DNA of 49,778 bases, taken from the NCBI GenBank assembly GCA_903772945.1, contig CAICTM010000759.1, positions 1-49,778 on the forward strand, given 5' to 3'. Positions within the stretch are counted from its first letter, which is position 1, and every line of letters starts with the position of its first letter. The notes under the pieces are model-generated. The model did not search any database, was not told where the DNA came from, and saw only the letters and a list, made by a program, of their open reading frames with translations. The DNA is from Seminavis robusta. Lineage: Eukaryota > Bacillariophyta > Bacillariophyceae > Naviculales > Naviculaceae. A program made the translations under genes and the position numbers. Below are positions 29,719-41,900 of the stretch, piece after piece.

Positions 29719-31572
29719 TCATTGCAATGCACCGTAGAATAGCATCGCTGCTGTCGTCACAAACACCGACAACAGGGACCTAGAAGCGCTCCCCGACGTA
29801 TTGTACAGATCTGTCAAGGGAAGTTGTGCCGTTGGTGGTGGATCGGAACCGGGATGGGCGGCGGTCGTCAGCGGTACCGAAGCTACTTGTTCGTGCGAAG
29901 GCTCTTCTAACAATTCCAGCATGGGGAGCGGCAAATTATCCGCAGGTGTCTTGAAGACATTGGTGGTCGAAAGCGAAAAAGTACCATACCCCTTGACCAG
30001 TGGATCCGTCCCACCGTCCGACAGTACCACGGATACCTGGAACCACCCTCCTCCAAATTCGCAGCAAATGCCATCTCCTTGAGAATCCGTCACAATAAAG
30101 ACAAATTGGGTGGACTTGCGCAATGGCACGACTTGCGATATCAATTGGTATGGTTGGGGATACGTTCCGGGTTCCACTTCGGCCACGATGGTGCCATCGT
30201 CCGACGACACGAGCGACCACCCCGTGTCCTTGCTTCGCAGATCCAACTGTATCTCCACCTTGATGGGTATGTGATCTTCCGGGATGTGTAATGCTGTCGG
30301 TGCCGCCGTAACGGGCATCGCTCCACCACCAACCAACACTGGAGTCGGTGCGGGTGCTGGCGCTGGCATTGGAGAATTGACCACATTGACATAGTTGTTA
30401 ACATCATTGTTGCCATTGCCGTTGCCATTGCTCTGTGGATTGTTATTATTGTTGGTACTGCTCAAGCATTCAAAGGATGATGGCGGGTCACTCGAAATGG
30501 CGCAAACTAGCTCTCTTATCCACGGGTATTGATAGCTTACTCTGGCATACACTCCAGGATATTCCGTGGCGCAGCTTCATTTGGAGCAAAACAAGAGATC
30601 ACGGCGACGTTGCTGGTAAGAAAGACCGACATTCACATCTAACACTCCACTCAACTGTAAATAGGAATAGATCACGTACCCATTCCCCCACGACACCACC
30701 GCCACCACGACATCTTGCTCGGACGTGGACCCCGGTCGAATCAAGGGAGCGCCACTGTCTCCACTACAGGCATCCTGTCCACTATCATAAGCACAGAGCA
30801 TATCGTTGAAAATATATCCCTGGTACAATCGTTGCCCTTTCGAAGTGGTTTGTTCGCAGACCTCATTGGACATGTAATTGACCGTGACTTCTCGGAGTTC
30901 GTCCGGATAGGCCGCACTATCCTCAGGATCGGTCAACCCCCAGCCCACCACCGTGAGTGGATCGTTGGGCACGGGTAGATTGACATCCGAGTTGATTTGG
31001 ACGGGTTGCATGCCTTGGACGGTTCCATTGAGCTGTAGCAAGAGAAAGTCGTATCGAAACCAGAGTTCATCAAAGTTGGGATGAAAGTGCATCCTCTCTG
31101 CTTTGAAGACCTCAAAGGATTGTAGCTCTTGTTTGAGATTGTAAATGTTGACACGAATGTGGGTGAAAAAGCCGTGACAATGTCCAGCCGTTAATATGAT
31201 ATCGGGCGCAATCAAGGACCCCCCACATTGATGCAGCCCCGACTCTGTGGCCAGCGATATTTGCGCATACGGGTACCTCCCAGATCTGGCTGTGTTGCCA
31301 CCGACAATTCGAGGAGAAAAGGCATTCCTCCGGTGTTGTGTCTAGCGAACAGTAGCGTGTCAAGGTGTCAAGAGCATACATCAAAGGAGTGAGTACGGGA
31401 CGAGCGAGATGGAACAAACCCAATCACAATGCCATCGGAATAAACAAATGCGCATTCTTACCAGCAAATTTCTACCACCCCTCACAGCACTGGACTCTCT
31501 CGTTACCAAGAGAAGGACCAGCAACGACAGTGCTTGTTTCCATGATGATGATGACCATCCAACTGTCGTCAT
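29719..31572 (-). CDS. Secreted or membrane-anchored trypsin-like serine protease
   Basis: Three exons: 31572-31462, 31341-30680 and 30574-29719; 542 residues; introns of 120 and 105 bp. The joins restore QHRRNAFSPRIVGGN and SWGNGCATEYPGVYARVS. A signal peptide is clear (WKQALSLLVLLLVTRESSA). The activation site is R48-IVGG. The S1 triad is His91 (LTAGHC), Asp135 (RYDFLLLQL) and Ser233 (CSGDSGAPL). Asp227, six residues before Ser233, matches chymotrypsin position 189 and predicts cleavage after Lys/Arg. After the protease domain come an Asn/Gly linker, a Pro/Ala linker, and a beta-type domain with DTGWSLVSSDDGT and DSQGDGICCEFGGGWFQV, a pattern common in diatom secreted proteins. The last residues (SRSLLSVFVTTAAMLFYGALQ) form a hydrophobic tail suggesting GPI or membrane anchoring. 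Confidence 0.9.
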
Positions 31573-32241
31573 CTTGTCTCTTCGTCTAACGCTTCTCCTT
31601 GGAAGCATTGAATAAATGGCACGCTGTGACCGCTTGCCTTGTCTTCCCCTTTGAACTGGTACAGTAGCACCTTTTTCCAAACCAAAAGAGGAGCCTAGAG
31701 AAAAGAGATGAGATGGTTGGTAGATACCCTCTCTGCCCACTTGCCGTTTTCGTTGAGCCAAAGTAACGAAGATGGAAGTCACTACCGCCAACACTCGCGG
31801 TGGGAGATGGCCAAAAATCGAAAAAGCAGCAACATGGGGTCGACACGGCTTCTTAAGTCCTGTCGCGCGACTTGTTCGGCGAAGACACTAAGTAACTCTA
31901 ACCATAGCCTAATTATCACAAATTTGGAGAGTGAGGGCCTGCGCACCTATTCTGGGAATGGAATGAAACTCCCAGGACTTCAACTCCCTTTGCTGACATC
32001 ACTGTCTGACAAACACAATGCAAGACATCCGCGGTTCGGTTCGAAGAGACGTGACGGAAGGCCACGGTGACCAATGGTCTCACGGAGAGTGCAAGACATT
32101 CGAAGCAGTATTAGTACCGATAACACCGTTACCAACGTCGTTTGTCGAAGTGGACAACCTTTTGTGTTCAAGCCGGACAAGACAAGACATTCAAGACAAG
32201 CGTAACTACCTCCTAGATAGAGTAAAGCCATCATTGAAAGG
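31573..32241. promoter_or_regulatory. Divergent intergenic region between protease and HSF-type genes
   Basis: 669 bp between two divergent start codons. Pyrimidine-rich near 31590-31670. No clear TATA box or canonical nGAAn heat-shock element cluster was noticed. Short ORFs here lack recognisable content. It must contain both promoters and 5' UTRs. Confidence 0.45.
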
Positions 32242-34758
32242 ATGAAACGCAACGTGAGCGACGACGAGTCCAAACCCGCTGGTGAGTTAGTTGTATGCAT
32301 AGCGGTCGCAGTGGTTGCGTGGGTCATTCTATAGCTCTTCTCATGGTGTCATCCTCTGCTGTCGATTTCGTTTGTCATGCAATGTTGCTGTCGTCTCAGC
32401 CAAACGCCATGGCACGGGTCCTCCGGATAACAGTAGCAGTGGGAGTGGGAGCGGCAATGGCGAGGACGAAGGAAACTCTCCCAACAACGGGCCGTCGGCT
32501 CCTCCCAACCAACCTCCCGTTCCCGCGGTCGATGCGCCATCCAACTTTCCCGAGCGTCTCATGCATGTGTTGCAGAATGATCTGGCCAAGGAATCGTTGT
32601 GGTGGCTAGGAGATGGAAAGGCTGTGGCGATCCACCCCAACAGGATCCAATCCAATAACATCTTGCAGAACAATTTTCAAAACGGTCGATACTCGGCTTT
32701 TCTCGGCAACATGAGTCGATGGTGAGGATAGCTTTGATTGATTGCTATGCTTGTAGCTAGCTCTTGTCTCATTTCTCTCCTTCTATAATTTCTCTTTTTC
32801 TCTTGATTTTCAAGGGGGTTTCGTCGCACAAGTGATTTCGCTGTGCCGGATTCGGTCTTGGCCTTTCAGAACAGTTTGTTCCGTCGAGATCATCCTCAGT
32901 TGGTCAGACACATGCAGATGGACAGTGATGTTCAGGATGTTTTTGCAAGGGCACAAAGGCATACTAGTGGCAACGAGAGTGCTGCACAACTCGATGCCGC
33001 CGCCATGGCCGCGGCTGCCGTGGCGCAGTCTACAGCTGGCAATAACAACAATAATAACAGTAGCACCAATACCAGCAGTGATGCAGGATCCAACACTGGT
33101 CTGCAGCAGCAGCAACCACCACCACCACCACAACAACAAGCCAACAACAATGCCGTCTTTGGTCCAGCTCCGCACCCACAGCAGCAGCAGCAGCAGGGAA
33201 ACAATGCCAATATTCAAGAACAGCTGGCCGCCTTTTTGAGAAATCGCATTGGTGCGGGGCAACAACAACAGCAGCAGCAACAACCACAAGCGCAGCAACA
33301 GCTTGCCAACATGGCCAATTCTGTCACTATTCTTCAGCAACTCATAGACTTGGGGCAACAGTACCTCAACGAACCAACTACATCTGTCACAGAAAACTCC
33401 GTGGTTCGTACATTGTTGCAGCTGCTTTTGGTGATGGGAAGGTAAGAAAGAGCTATTTATTGGCTTGTCTAGATTTATTTGTTTGTCTTGCGATGAGACG
33501 AAACCTGATTGTTTCCCTTTCAACATATCCTCAGGCAAGAAATGGCAAAGTTACAAGAGCATGAACGATTGAGAGCCCAGCAACAACAGCAGCAGCAGCA
33601 ACCGCAACCACAAGATCCTATGCAACAGCTCTTGGCAGTGCTCACTCAGCAACAACAGCAGCCACAGCAAAATCAGAACCAGGCAGCCGCCGCTGGCGCC
33701 AACAGCAACCAGCCAGCGCAGCAACAACAAAGTCAAAATCCAGTATTGCAACTTCAGCAGTTTCTCCTTCAGCAGCAGCAGCAAAATCAGAATGTTCAAC
33801 AAAACACCCAACAGAGCGTTCAACAAAACAACCAACAACAGCAAGCTCAGCAAAATACCCAGCAAGCTCAGCAAAGCGCCCAACAACAGAACGTTGCACA
33901 AAACCTTCAGCAGCAAAATCAAAACCCTCAGCGAACGATGCAGAATGCCAACCAGTCCAGCAACATGCAAAATGCACCGAACCACCTGAACGCCGTCCCC
34001 AACAATGCTGCCAGCAATGCTGCGACGCCACAGAACCATCCGCACGCCGGAAGTAATCCAACTGCCTTGTCGCAAAATCAGCAGCAAGCCAACAGTTCTG
34101 CCAATAATGCTACAGCTTTGTCCATGTTGCAGAATCAGAATCAGACTCAACAACAAAACCAAGTGCAACCAAACGCGAACATGTCGATGCAAAGCGCTCA
34201 AAACCCGCAGCACAACCCTCAGGCGAACATGATGCAAAACGCCAACCAGCCTGGCAATCCCCAAAACAACCAACAGAGCCAGCAAATGCAGTTGCTACAA
34301 CAGTTGCTGCAAAGACAAGGTATGATGCCAAACGTCAACCAGCCTGGCAGCAACGTTCAGAATGCCCAAAACAACCCGAATGCAGTCGCCAACATGCAGA
34401 ATGCCCAAAACGTACAGCATCCGCAGGCCAACTTAGTGCCGCCACCAAACAACCAGAACGCTGCTGCCAACATGCCGAACGCTCAAAATGTGCAACAACA
34501 GCAGGCAAACTTGATGCAGCAAAACAACCAGAATACCCTACTTCAGCAGTTACAGCAACAACAACAGCAGCCACAGAATGCCCAACCACAGCAGCAGCAG
34601 CAGCAACAACAACAGCAACCAGCAAACAACCTCATGCAGGTAGGTAAAGTTGGCGGTGATTTGTCGTTTCCGTGGCCCGGATCTCCCCTAACCCATTTCG
34701 CTCTTTCCACAAACAGCTGATGCAGTTACTGCAGCAAAGGCAGCAGCAGAATCATTAA
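32242..34758 (+). CDS. HSF-type DNA-binding factor with glutamine-rich tail
   Basis: Five exons: 32242-32281, 32400-32721, 32815-33441, 33535-34639 and 34717-34758; 711 residues; four introns of 77-118 bp, all GT-AG with consistent phase. Residues about 63-157 resemble the heat-shock-factor winged helix: FPERLMHVL, WWLGDGKAVAIHP, a recognition-helix region GRYSAFLGNMSRWGFRR, then a second segment ending SLFRRDHPQLVRHM. The usual FVRQLNMYGF reads FLGNMSRWGF, so the domain is divergent. HSF families are greatly expanded in diatoms. The rest is an extreme Gln/Asn-rich tract interrupted by Met/Ala/Pro (CAG/CAA/AAC codons), likely a disordered activation domain. There is no evident HR-A/B coiled coil. 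The last exon adds only 13 residues (LMQLLQQRQQQNH). Confidence 0.86.
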
Positions 34759-35605
34759 ACTGGAAGGGATCCTCAGTCTGGCTAAAATGAGCCAGGTTGC
34801 AGTACATTTCATACATTAGAACGTTAATTTCATTTTGGTACCCTCAAAGTTTTCGGGCCATAGTCGTCGGTACGAATTGCTTGGTGCAAAGAATGAAAGA
34901 TGTACGGTAGGTACCGGTGGCTAGCTAGTAGGTCCTCCGTATTCTTTTTTGCCTACTGTGTCATTGATTAGCCAATGTAGTTTCTACTGGTAGCACCGAT
35001 GGAACGCGAAAGTTGTAGGGCATGTGCGCCGCACGTGCAGCGAACTGGATCGCAACACACTCTGTCGATCCACACGGGCATCGCGATGCTTGGAGTAATC
35101 CACAATCAGACTCTTACTATTATTGGCCGCCATGGTTAGTTACTTCGTTCGATTGATTGTCTTCGTTTGCTGGCTTCGTGTGTTTGATTGCTGTCTATGA
35201 CTATTGTGGCTGTTGCGGGGCTTCCAACAATATTCTCGACGCCTTTCCGGATGCTGTCCTGTGGTGTCCTTTGGGCTGGGTTCCTTCGTTCTTTCTTGCT
35301 GTTGGAAGGCATGTGTGCGACCAGCCTGACTCACCGTTTGGATCTTATTTTGCCTGGATCTCTCATACAGGCTTCGGATGTCACCTTGTTCGCATCATCG
35401 GAGTAGCTGATACTGGTACCGGTAGTGCACAGCGCACGGACAAGGAGTTGTCATCACAACTCAATCAATCAATCACAGGAAGTTCCAAGTGAGAATACTG
35501 ATGCCGTACCAGCACAAAGCAATGCTACCCATAAAAACGAAAGCTAACATTCTGAAGAAACTCCTTCTGCTTTTCCTCTTTTCAGGTAAAACCTTTGCTT
35601 TGACA
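34759..35605. other. Intergenic region plus probable 5' UTR of the aldo/keto reductase gene
   Basis: No independent gene seen. It contains GGTAGGTACCGGTGGCTAGC near 34908. At 35489-35585 a probable 97-bp 5' UTR intron has donor GTGAGA, a long pyrimidine tract and acceptor TTTTCAG, placed 20 bp before the chosen start codon at 35606. Confidence 0.5.
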
Positions 35606-36613
35606 ATGTCCTACACCAAGCCGGGCCCCTCGTTTGACTTGTCGTCCAAGACAGTTCCAAGCTACAAATTGAGCAGTGGCCATGAAATGCCCGTCGTCGC
35701 CTACGGCACTTTTCGCAGTGCTCCTGGCGAAGTTGGACCGGCGGTTATTGAAGCAATCAAAGCCGGATACCGTCACTTGGATTTGGCCCACGTTTATGGC
35801 AACGAAAAAGAAATTGGAGAAGCCTTGCAGACGGCCTTCAAGGATGGACTCGTCAAGCGTGAAGACTTGTTCATTACTGGAAAACTTTGGAACAGTGATC
35901 ATGATGTCGAGATTGTCCCTCAAGCCTGCGATCATTCCTTGAAAAACTTGCAATTGGACTACTTTGACTTGTACCTCATCCATTTCCCACTCTGTTGGAA
36001 ACACACTGGACTGGCCACTCCCAATTGGGGTGCTTCTGAACTCGGTGATACGCCCTTGATTGATACCTGGCGTGCCATGGAAAAATTGGTGGATGCTGGC
36101 AAGTGTCGTTCCATTGGAGTCTCCAATTATCCCATGCTCTTGATGCATGATTTGACCACCCAGGCTCGCATTCAACCAGCCTGCAATCAAATTGAAGTGC
36201 ATGCCTATTACAAGCGCGAATCTCTGGTCAATTATTGCCTCAGCCGCAACATTTGCGTTACGGCCCACACTCCCTTGGGTGGTGGCGCCACCAACAAGGA
36301 AACGTGGAAAACATCCAATCCGCTAGAGGATGAAGTCATTGGCAAGATTTCCACGGCACACAGTAAAAGCCCTGCGCAAGTTTTGTTACGATGGCTTTTG
36401 CAACGTGGAATTGTTGTCTTGCCCAAGAGTGTCAAGGCTCACCGTATGGCGGAGAATATTAATGTCATGGATTTTTCGTTGACTCCCGAGGAAATGGCGG
36501 AGATTGATGCATTGGACAAGTATGTCAGTTACAAGACCAACCCCAATCCATTGTCCGGGTTTTTGGGAGCCAAGGATGCCTTTTGCGCCGAAGGAACCGA
36601 CATTTTTGACTAA
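35606..36613 (+). CDS. Aldo/keto reductase
   Basis: 335 residues from ATG 35606. The AKR catalytic tetrad is visible: Asp59 and Tyr64 (HLDLAHVYGNEKEIG), Lys93 (FITGKLWNSDHD) and His126 (LYLIHFPL). Other family marks are GVSNYP, ACNQIEVHAYY, and the late cofactor-binding stretch VVLPKSVKAHRMAEN. AKRs reduce aldehydes, ketones or sugars with NADPH; the substrate here is not determinable. The frame is open upstream to ATGs at 35501 and 35522, which would add a hydrophobic segment resembling a signal peptide (KKLLLLFLFSGKTFA), but that segment coincides with the pyrimidine tract of a good intron (35489-35585), so the short form is preferred. No introns inside the coding region. Confidence 0.9.
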   Translation: MSYTKPGPSFDLSSKTVPSYKLSSGHEMPVVAYGTFRSAPGEVGPAVIEAIKAGYRHLDLAHVYGNEKEIGEALQTAFKDGLVKREDLFITGKLWNSDHDVEIVPQACDHSLKNLQLDYFDLYLIHFPLCWKHTGLATPNWGASELGDTPLIDTWRAMEKLVDAGKCRSIGVSNYPMLLMHDLTTQARIQPACNQIEVHAYYKRESLVNYCLSRNICVTAHTPLGGGATNKETWKTSNPLEDEVIGKISTAHSKSPAQVLLRWLLQRGIVVLPKSVKAHRMAENINVMDFSLTPEEMAEIDALDKYVSYKTNPNPLSGFLGAKDAFCAEGTDIFD

Positions 36614-37451
36614 TTCAATATTGTGTGCTTTCCAAGAAGAGGTCAAACCAATCTACAGATGGATGGAAATCTAAATGGGCCGGCTCAAGAACCAGCTTTT
36701 TCATGGTCGTAACCTTATAGGCATGCTTGCTAGCTACGCATGATGAGTAATTGAGTAATTTATGCGGCTCGTCAGATGGAAGCTGGCCGAGTGCATTCGT
36801 AGTGTCCCTTGCCATGTCAAATCGCACTTCCGTAGTCGTACCAATAATCATCTTAGTTAGTACCTGGTAGCTATCGGTAGTACACCGTGTGGCCTACAGT
36901 TCCAGCACGCATGCACAGCTGACGTATCTCCAACAAGCTAGTGAGGGTCTTCTATTCCCTCCATAGTTTTCAATGAATATTTTGAAAAGATTGATACCAA
37001 TCCATTAGGCTTGTTGCTCCTTTGCCCCTCCACAGTTATACCCATCCTGTTGACACCGAGCAGAAGCAGCAGTGGATGGTAGCAGATGGTACACTGTACT
37101 GTCTACTAGGCTGCCAAGAGAACAATTAAATAGCGAAGGCTCCAGCTCTTGGGGTCGGCAAATTTCGAGGTGGTTGGCTTCCACAAGATCTTGCTTCACT
37201 CAAGAACCGCATCGCCGATGCCTCTCCCGACCAACAGGGACAGATTCAAGTTGATCCCGGGGGTGACCCTGACCCCTCGTGTTTGTACTCGTGTGGTTTG
37301 ATCCTGCAATTGCTTCTCAAGTCAAATCAATGTAGCTGGCTGGCTGACTATATATAGGCCACACTAGACAACACAGGACTCACACTATACAACACAGGAC
37401 TACATGTAGGAAGAAGGCAGAGGACAACAGCAGGAATTATATCTCATTAGT
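36614..37451. other. Convergent 3' intergenic region
   Basis: 838 bp between the 3' ends of the reductase and SPT16. Holds ATGCTTGCTAGCTACGCATG near 36722, a short direct repeat ACAACACAGGACT at about 37370 and 37391, and no supportable ORF. Confidence 0.55.
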
Positions 37452-40400
37452 CTACCGGCGTCGTCGTTTCTAAGGTTGAGAAGATGCAAGTTGTGAGGTT
37501 CGCACATGCATTGATCAGCAATAAATGGCATAAAAAACTTACCTGAGGCGGGCCGCGGCTTTGAGGGCGACCTCCTCGATGGTTAGGACGACCGCCTCCT
37601 GGACGAGAGCCACCAGGGCGACCGCCGCCAGGGCGAGAGCCTCTTGAAGGTGCTCTCCCCCCTCCCCTGCGACTATCACGCCGGTCCCCACCACCTTCAT
37701 CTCCGGTAATTCGTTTACGACGGTCGTCTGCGGCTGCTTCCGCTTCCATTTCATCCCAGTCCATTCCCTGCTCTTCCAGCTCTTCATCTGCATCAAAGTC
37801 GGATTCTTCATCTGAATCGTAGTCGTCCTCCTCAATCTCTTCCTCCGAGTCGACTTCTTCATCGTCCTCGTCCTCGGCACCTTGCGCTTCTCCAAAGTCG
37901 GGATCTTCATCATCGTCGTCGTCATCATCATCGTTGTCCTCTCTGCCGTAGAGGCGTAAGAACTCCCACCCAGCTTCCTTCTCTGTCACCTCGTCTTCCT
38001 CAGTGTTCTCGTAGAAGCGATCATCTTCCTTGACTGTGTTCATAATCTGCTTCCAGTTCAGGTTCATCGGACCCTCCGTGTAGGTAATTTCCATGTCGGT
38101 CAGCCACTCACAGATGGAATCCTTATCCCCGTTGGGGATCATGTCGATGCGCCATGGTTGCTTGTTGAAGTCCTTGTTGACGAGGACTATATCGAAGGCC
38201 TTACTCATGTAGGTGACACGCTCCAGATGGACATGGTCGACGTCTTCGAGATCGACAACAAAGAACGGTGTCTCGGTCAAGTTCACAAGGCAGTTCAGAG
38301 TAGGCATGATGGGCACCATTTCTCTGTGCGGGTTGCCTGTGAAACCGAGATCTCTGTAGGGTATGTCAAATTCGACTTCATACCCATGTCGCTTGGCTAC
38401 AGCGTCGACCTTACGGCAGAAATCCTTGAAAGCTTGATTCAAACGTTTGCGAAGTTGCCGTTCACGCTGCTCGTCGTCCATCTCATCAGGGTCATACATG
38501 CTGCGACGCGAATTGTCGACGGTCTGACTGGCATCGATCACTTCTGTGAAATACTGAATGTCGAGATGTTTCTTCTTCCCCACCATGATGGGATTCTTCA
38601 AATGGAAGTGGATTAGCACCATGATTTCGCTCTCACATGGCTGGAAGATTGCATATTTGATGTTGGGGTACATAATATCTACAACTTCACCACGAGTGGA
38701 GATGAAGCGTAATCCATTTGTGTGTGCTTCCAGGTTTCCCTGAGTCTTCCGTCCACCAAACACGGGTCGCATGGACAGATCGGAAAGACGAGACACGCGC
38801 TCATTCTTGATTCGCACCAACTTTTCCTGTTCCACAAGATTTGCCTCTTCCAATGCTTTCAATTCCTTCGTGCGAGCACGCTTTCGCAACTCGGAGATTT
38901 GACGGAAAGCCTGTAATAAATAGAAACGATTGATTTAGCATGGCATGCATCACCCAATGAAAAGAACAAAGAGAGAGCAGTACACGAGTGCGGCTTTACG
39001 TACCAGAGTAAGATTGTGCCCCTCCAAACTTCGAAATGTCATCTCACGGATAAAGGACGCATAAGGCGCGTACTTCTGAACCAGTTTGGCCATGTTGGCC
39101 GGAGCGTCTTTACCCACGGCCATACCCGCCGAGTAAAAGTTCAAACGAAGAAGAGTCGCATTGTCGGTAATGTCCGGATCTGGCAACACCACATTCTTGA
39201 TTGTACTAATGTGAAAGGGCACTGGATTTCCGGCAATGGGAAGCATGAGACATTGACTGGCCATGTCCACCTTGACTTGGTTTGGCTGAACGGAATCGGG
39301 GTAGTCCTTGGTGCGTTTGTAGGCGACAAGTTCCTCCGCTTGATTGTGGTCTCCTCCTTTTCCCTTGCTCTTGGATTTTTCCCGCGCAATTTCTCGCAGG
39401 CGTTCTTCATTTCGTCGAACCATCAATTTCATTTGTCGTCTTTCTCGTTCGGCGGCACCTTCCTGCAAATCCTTTTGCGCCACCTCCGTCTTAGCCAAAC
39501 GAGCCGATTTTCGTCCACCTCGAGTGGTGACAGGTTCGGATGCCATCTGACGCGCCAATTCGGCATCACCATCGGGTGCTGATGGAGCATCATCGTCGTC
39601 ATCGTCATCGTCGCCTCCTGCATCGTCATCGTTGATATTGTATGCAATGTCCGTCAATGCCTTGCCCATTTTGGTGAGAACTTCGGGTGTTTTTCCAATG
39701 GCAACCATATCTGAGACGAGGAGAGAATATTTGGAGAGTTTTTTGACCTGTCATCCACCCACACAAAATCACAGAAAGGAACCAGATTAGAAACCGCATA
39801 AAATCAATTATCATGCATATCGTAATTGTCGCATTTCCTTCTTCTTTTTTTAAAAGCTTTGTACATACCGCACTCTTTTCGGGTGTATTGGCCCGATCCG
39901 CTTCGGGCAGTTCCACATCGTGAAAGCCAATGGCCAGACAAAAGACCATGCCCTGCTTGAACGCCAGAGCATTTTTGGGCGTGAGCAGCAGAGCCGTTTC
40001 ACGAAAATCCAACCCCATGGCAAATCCCAAATTCTTGGGCAGTTTGGATACCAAATGTTCGTATCCGCTCTTTTGTTGGATATAGGAAACGGCCGATTTG
40101 TATACGGATTTCAATGGCTTTCCTGGTTTCATGGCGGCCAAACATGCCGCCTGTACTTCCAAAAGGAGTTCATAAGTTTGCGATACTTTTTTGGGTGGAT
40201 CGACGAGAAAGGTTCTGGCCACATTGCTGCAGTACATTTTGTAGCGTGCCCCCAACGAGACCGTGATGATATCATGAGACAGCGCATCGGAATTGGATTG
40301 CGCCGAGACTCGAATATCGTATTTTCCACCGGATTGTACAATGGGATAATAGCACGACTGTACATCATCGGCCGGCACTTTGAGGTTGATTTTGGAAGGG

Positions 40401-41317
40401 TCTTCTAGGATTTCTTCGACATGAGCTGCCAATTGTTCATGCGTGACAGACGTTTCTTCGTCAATCACTTCTTCCATTCGTTTAATGTACCCGTGTTTCA
40501 TGACTTTGTTGGAGAGGACACTGGACTTTTTCATGAGATCCTGTTCGGTATCATCTTTGGCAGACATGACCATGGCCAATCCAGGCGCCGAATCGACCAA
40601 TTCCACCGTCTTTTTTTCGACCGCTTCATCTAGTTTTTGTTCCCAGGGACCCAACAATCCCCCACTCTCCTTGTTGGCAGTTCTCTCCTTTAAAAGAATT
40701 CCAACGGCGTGTTTCTTGGCGTCTTCTCCTTCGGGTGGTTCCGTTGGAATGCCCGCTTGTTCCCAGAGTGTGTCGTAATTTTCGGCATTGTTGTCTTCCT
40801 TGTTGCGCAGCAAGAGATGAATTTCTTTAATGGCGCTGTCTTTGGGAATGGCATCGGCGGCGGGACGCAAAAAGTCACACTTCTTTTTGGCAGCTACAAT
40901 GAACAGGTGCCCATCTTGTCGCAATAAGAAAATGGTATCGGGCAACTCGTATCCGCAGAGCCAATGATGCAGCACTACCGATTTCAAATACGGCTCATCG
41001 TCATTCAAAGGACCATGGTGCAGCAATAAGCAGTGTGCATTGTTCCAAATGGAGGTTTGTCTGGATCATTACCATGCGAGCAAGAGCACGACACGAAAGC
41101 AACCACCACCATGCCATGCAGTGAGTGAGTAATAGACAGAGATCAAGAGGCGAAACAGAGTGAGATCTTTCTGTTGTCCAGAAAAAGCTACAACAATAGC
41201 AGCTCTGTCCTTCCCTTCCGTCTCTTTCATGCCAAATCAGACTCACCTATGCTTTGTAAAGTGTGCATGCAGCTTCTCTAGGCGAGTAAAGAAACGGGAG
41301 ACGTCCAACTCGGCCAT
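37452..41317 (-). CDS. SPT16: FACT complex subunit SPT16
   Basis: Five exons: 41317-41247, 41060-39869, 39747-39004, 38910-37543 and 37469-37452; 1,130 residues (human 1,047). All joins are GT-AG and in frame. SPT16 with SSRP1/POB3 is a histone chaperone that loosens and rebuilds nucleosomes during transcription and replication. The N-terminal creatinase-like domain has WLCGYELPDTIFLL, ADIM-type SLGARYKMYCSNVARTF and GFAMGLDFRETALLL, without metal-binding residues, as usual. The middle domain has GHNLTLAFRQISELRKRART and MRPVFGGRKTQGNLEAHTNG. The C-terminus is a long Asp/Glu tract (about residues 989-1059) that binds histones, followed by a Gly/Arg-rich stretch. The final exon is 18 nt and encodes KRRRR. 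If the last intron were retained, translation would instead end after 31 other residues. Confidence 0.93.
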
Positions 41318-41900
41318 GGTCAAGATCTCGCTTGCTTATTGCTTATACTATCTATTGACAACGCTCCCACTCGAGCTGGAAAAATGGGTGGGTGCGTCTT
41401 TTTTGTGCACAAGAAGATCTCCCGCCAAACCCACTCACCTGCCTACCTCAGCTTTAAGATTGTAAATCCCACTTCGCTGGCTTCTTCGAAAGCCAATGCT
41501 TATCCAATGTTTTGTCTTCTCCGTGCATCAAAGCCTGCATTGGTCATGCTGTGAAAGACAACAGAGAAACCTCTGGCATTAGATTGATGCAAGGCCTGGC
41601 TAGCTAGAATCCGAGGATTTTGTAGAAACTGCTGTACCTTGGTACCTCGTCATGTCGCTATATTCTAGCAGCTACGGTACCACAATAGAAGGGATAACTT
41701 TTTGATTCTGTCTTTACTATTTATCATAAAATACAGTATATAGGAGTGGGCGCCGCGTTTTCTAATGCTCATGCCCTTGCGCTCCTTAGCTTGTTTTGTC
41801 TACGTACAGGTATAATCGTGTCCACAATGCATCCAAAACGAGAGGTGGACAGTACCGTACTCAATGCAATCGTCAAATCAATGTTCATTCACAACATACA
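41318..41900. other. Intergenic region, SPT16 promoter and RAB3GAP2 3' flank
   Basis: 583 bp. Contains GGCTAGCTAGAATCC near 41599 and GGTACC motifs near 41640. AT-rich TATTTATCATAAAATACAG near 41719 may be 3' UTR or terminator-associated. No ORF supported. Confidence 0.5.

Noticed and set aside
33551..34285. 244-codon minus-strand ORF rich in Leu
   Set aside because: Antisense shadow of the CAG/CAA-rich exon 4 of the HSF-type gene; poly-Leu/Val composition follows from the complement of Gln/Asn codons.
37447..37542. SPT16 ending by reading through the last intron
   Set aside because: Gives an unrelated hydrophobic 31-residue tail across good GTAAGT/CCTTAG splice sites; the spliced KRRRR end fits better, though transcripts are needed.
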